From Candidatus Uhrbacteria bacterium (GTDB taxonomy: Bacteria > Patescibacteriota > Patescibacteriia > UBA9934 > UBA11717), in assembly GCA_013203725.1 (NCBI GenBank), contig JABMPK010000105.1, positions 1 to 5,946 on the forward strand: a DNA stretch of 5,946 nt, written 5' to 3'. The notes beneath the pieces were generated by a model. The model was not told the origin of the DNA. It did no database searches and saw only the letters and a program-made list of their open reading frames with translations. Shown piece after piece: positions 5,599 through 5,946 of this stretch (its first letter is position 1; every line of letters starts with the position of its first letter). The position numbers were made by a program, and so were the translations under genes.

Positions 5599-5730
5599 TT
5601 CTTCGCATCACTACTTATAAGTTGATGAACGAAGAATGTCCTTCGTAGTTTTATACGAAGAAGGACCTTCCAGAGAGCTTCGAACGGCAAGCCGACTAGA
5701 AGGCAAAATGTGGACGTCCTTCTGGGAAGG
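5598..5730 (+). other. Hairpin array between the two CAT tRNAs (candidate structured RNA)
   Basis: Three stems stand end to end from the last base of tRNA-Met. Hairpin 1 (5598-5637): ATTCTTCG plus CATCA and ACT pair with AGT, TGATG and CGAAGAAT, about 16 bp with small bulges. Hairpin 2 (5638-5666): GTCCTTC/GAAGGAC plus GTA/TAC with a 3-base bulge. Hairpin 3 (5667-5729): CTTCCAGA pairs with TCTGGGAAG with one bulged G, enclosing CTTC/GAAG, CGG/CCG and the palindrome GGACGTCC. No frame longer than about 20 codons with a ribosome site exists. The array is probably co-transcribed with the tRNAs. It could be a processing spacer, a small RNA or a palindromic repeat; I cannot decide which. Confidence 0.45.
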
Positions 5731-5763
5731 AAGGATTTTCACATGCTCTCATTACAATAATAT

Positions 5764-5840
5764 CGCGGGGTAGAGCAGTCAGGCAGCTCGCCAGGCCCAT
5801 AACCTGGAGGTCGCGGGTTCGACTCCCGCCCCCGCAACCA
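5764..5840 (+). tRNA. Initiator tRNA-fMet (anticodon CAT) with C33
   Basis: 77 nt with CCA encoded. Acceptor CGCGGGG/CCCCGCA leaves the C1-A72 mismatch that marks bacterial initiators, and D stem GAGC/GCTC has the initiator A11-U24 pair. The anticodon stem CCAGG/CCTGG (5791-5795, 5803-5807) encloses loop CCCATAA (5796-5802), anticodon 5798-5800. Two oddities: base 33 is C, not the near-universal U, and the first of the three conserved G-C pairs (29-41) is A-U. T arm GCGGG, TTCGACT, CCCGC is normal. Confidence 0.95.
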
Positions 5841-5857
5841 AGTAAATTACTCTTTTT
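5841..5857 (+). terminator. Weak terminator-like hairpin after tRNA-fMet
   Basis: AGTA (5841-5844) and TACT (5848-5851) pair across AAT, followed by CTTTTT. The stem is short and AT-rich, so it may be only a pause or processing site. Confidence 0.3.
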
Positions 5858-5885
5858 AATATATATTAGCTAACAACTTAGACGT

Positions 5886-5920
5886 TAATAGTTAATTGTA
5901 AATTGTAAATTGTTAACTGT
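5886..5920. repeat. Imperfect 7-bp tandem repeat in AT-rich spacer
   Basis: Five consecutive heptamers: TAATAGT, TAATTGT, AAATTGT, AAATTGT, TAACTGT, followed by the similar TAGTATA. The spacing is exactly 7 bp throughout, between tRNA-fMet and the next tRNA. Confidence 0.6.
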
Positions 5921-5928
5921 TAGTATAC

Positions 5929-5946
5929 GGCAGGGTAGCTCAGTTG
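5929..5946 (+). tRNA. tRNA, 5' end only (cut by right edge)
   Basis: GGCAGGG (acceptor), TA, GCTC (D stem), AGTTG (start of D loop), the same layout as the first 18 bases of tRNA-Met at 5522. The anticodon lies outside the window, so the amino acid cannot be given. Confidence 0.75.

Noticed and set aside
5671..5730. T-box riboswitch, suggested by AGAGAGC near 5672 and the hairpin series
   Set aside because: There is no T-box antiterminator sequence, no terminator alternative and no downstream aminoacyl or amino-acid gene; only a tRNA follows.
5753..5758. TACAAT as a separate promoter for tRNA-fMet
   Set aside because: No -35 at 15-19 bp, and the predicted start would fall inside the mature tRNA; read-through from 5471-5499 is simpler.
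5709..5774. Small ORF starting ATG TGG ACG at 5709
   Set aside because: It runs into the tRNA-fMet gene, has no ribosome-binding site and only about 21 codons.

Overview
The window looks like chromosomal DNA of a bacterium with a small, compact genome. The standard code fits, with TGA acting as a stop (the parA TGA overlaps the parB ATG). Three things make a Patescibacteria/CPR-type lineage (for example Parcubacteria) plausible: a RelA/SpoT protein that stops just after its TGS domain, a membrane-anchored PaaX/Cas2-like protein of a kind common in that group, and a solute-binding protein with no transporter beside it. This is inference from gene style; there is no marker gene here that proves the phylum.

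Layout, left to right. (1) 2-1039 (+): 3' part of a RelA/SpoT (p)ppGpp enzyme, cut by the left edge. (2) 1041-1109: a -10 box and an intrinsic terminator packed against the next start codon. (3) 1110-1673 (+): a membrane-anchored PaaX-like protein with a Cas2-like fold, and no CRISPR nearby. (4) 1711-1737: terminator facing leftward for parB. (5) 1745-3405 (-): a parA-parB operon with a 4-bp ATGA overlap; parA seems to be leaderless. (6) 3488-3513 (-): terminator, preceded in transcription order by a structured non-coding stretch (3514-3626) directly after a tRNA-Leu(CAA) gene (3627-3713, -) that has a good promoter at 3730-3758. (7) 3823-4266 (+): an unrecognised 147-aa protein, GC-richer than its neighbours, with its own divergent promoter, a strong Shine-Dalgarno site, a TTG start and a terminator. 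(8) 4310-5377 (-): a membrane-anchored type-1 periplasmic-binding (LivJ-like) protein. (9) 5471-5946 (+): a tRNA cluster with a near-consensus promoter, elongator tRNA-Met(CAT), a 165-bp hairpin-rich spacer, initiator tRNA-fMet(CAT) with unusual anticodon-loop and stem bases, an AT-rich spacer with a heptamer repeat, and the first 18 bases of a third tRNA cut by the right edge.

The recognised genes are housekeeping: stringent response, chromosome segregation and translation. The parts that deserve a second look are non-coding or poorly known: the two hairpin arrays that begin exactly at the CCA end of two different tRNAs and share a 9-mer at the equivalent position; the initiator tRNA with C instead of U at position 33; the leaderless-type parA start; the terminator hairpin that carries the ribosome-binding site of the next gene; and the 147-aa gene of foreign-looking composition. 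I saw no CRISPR array, insertion sequence, prophage gene or defence system.
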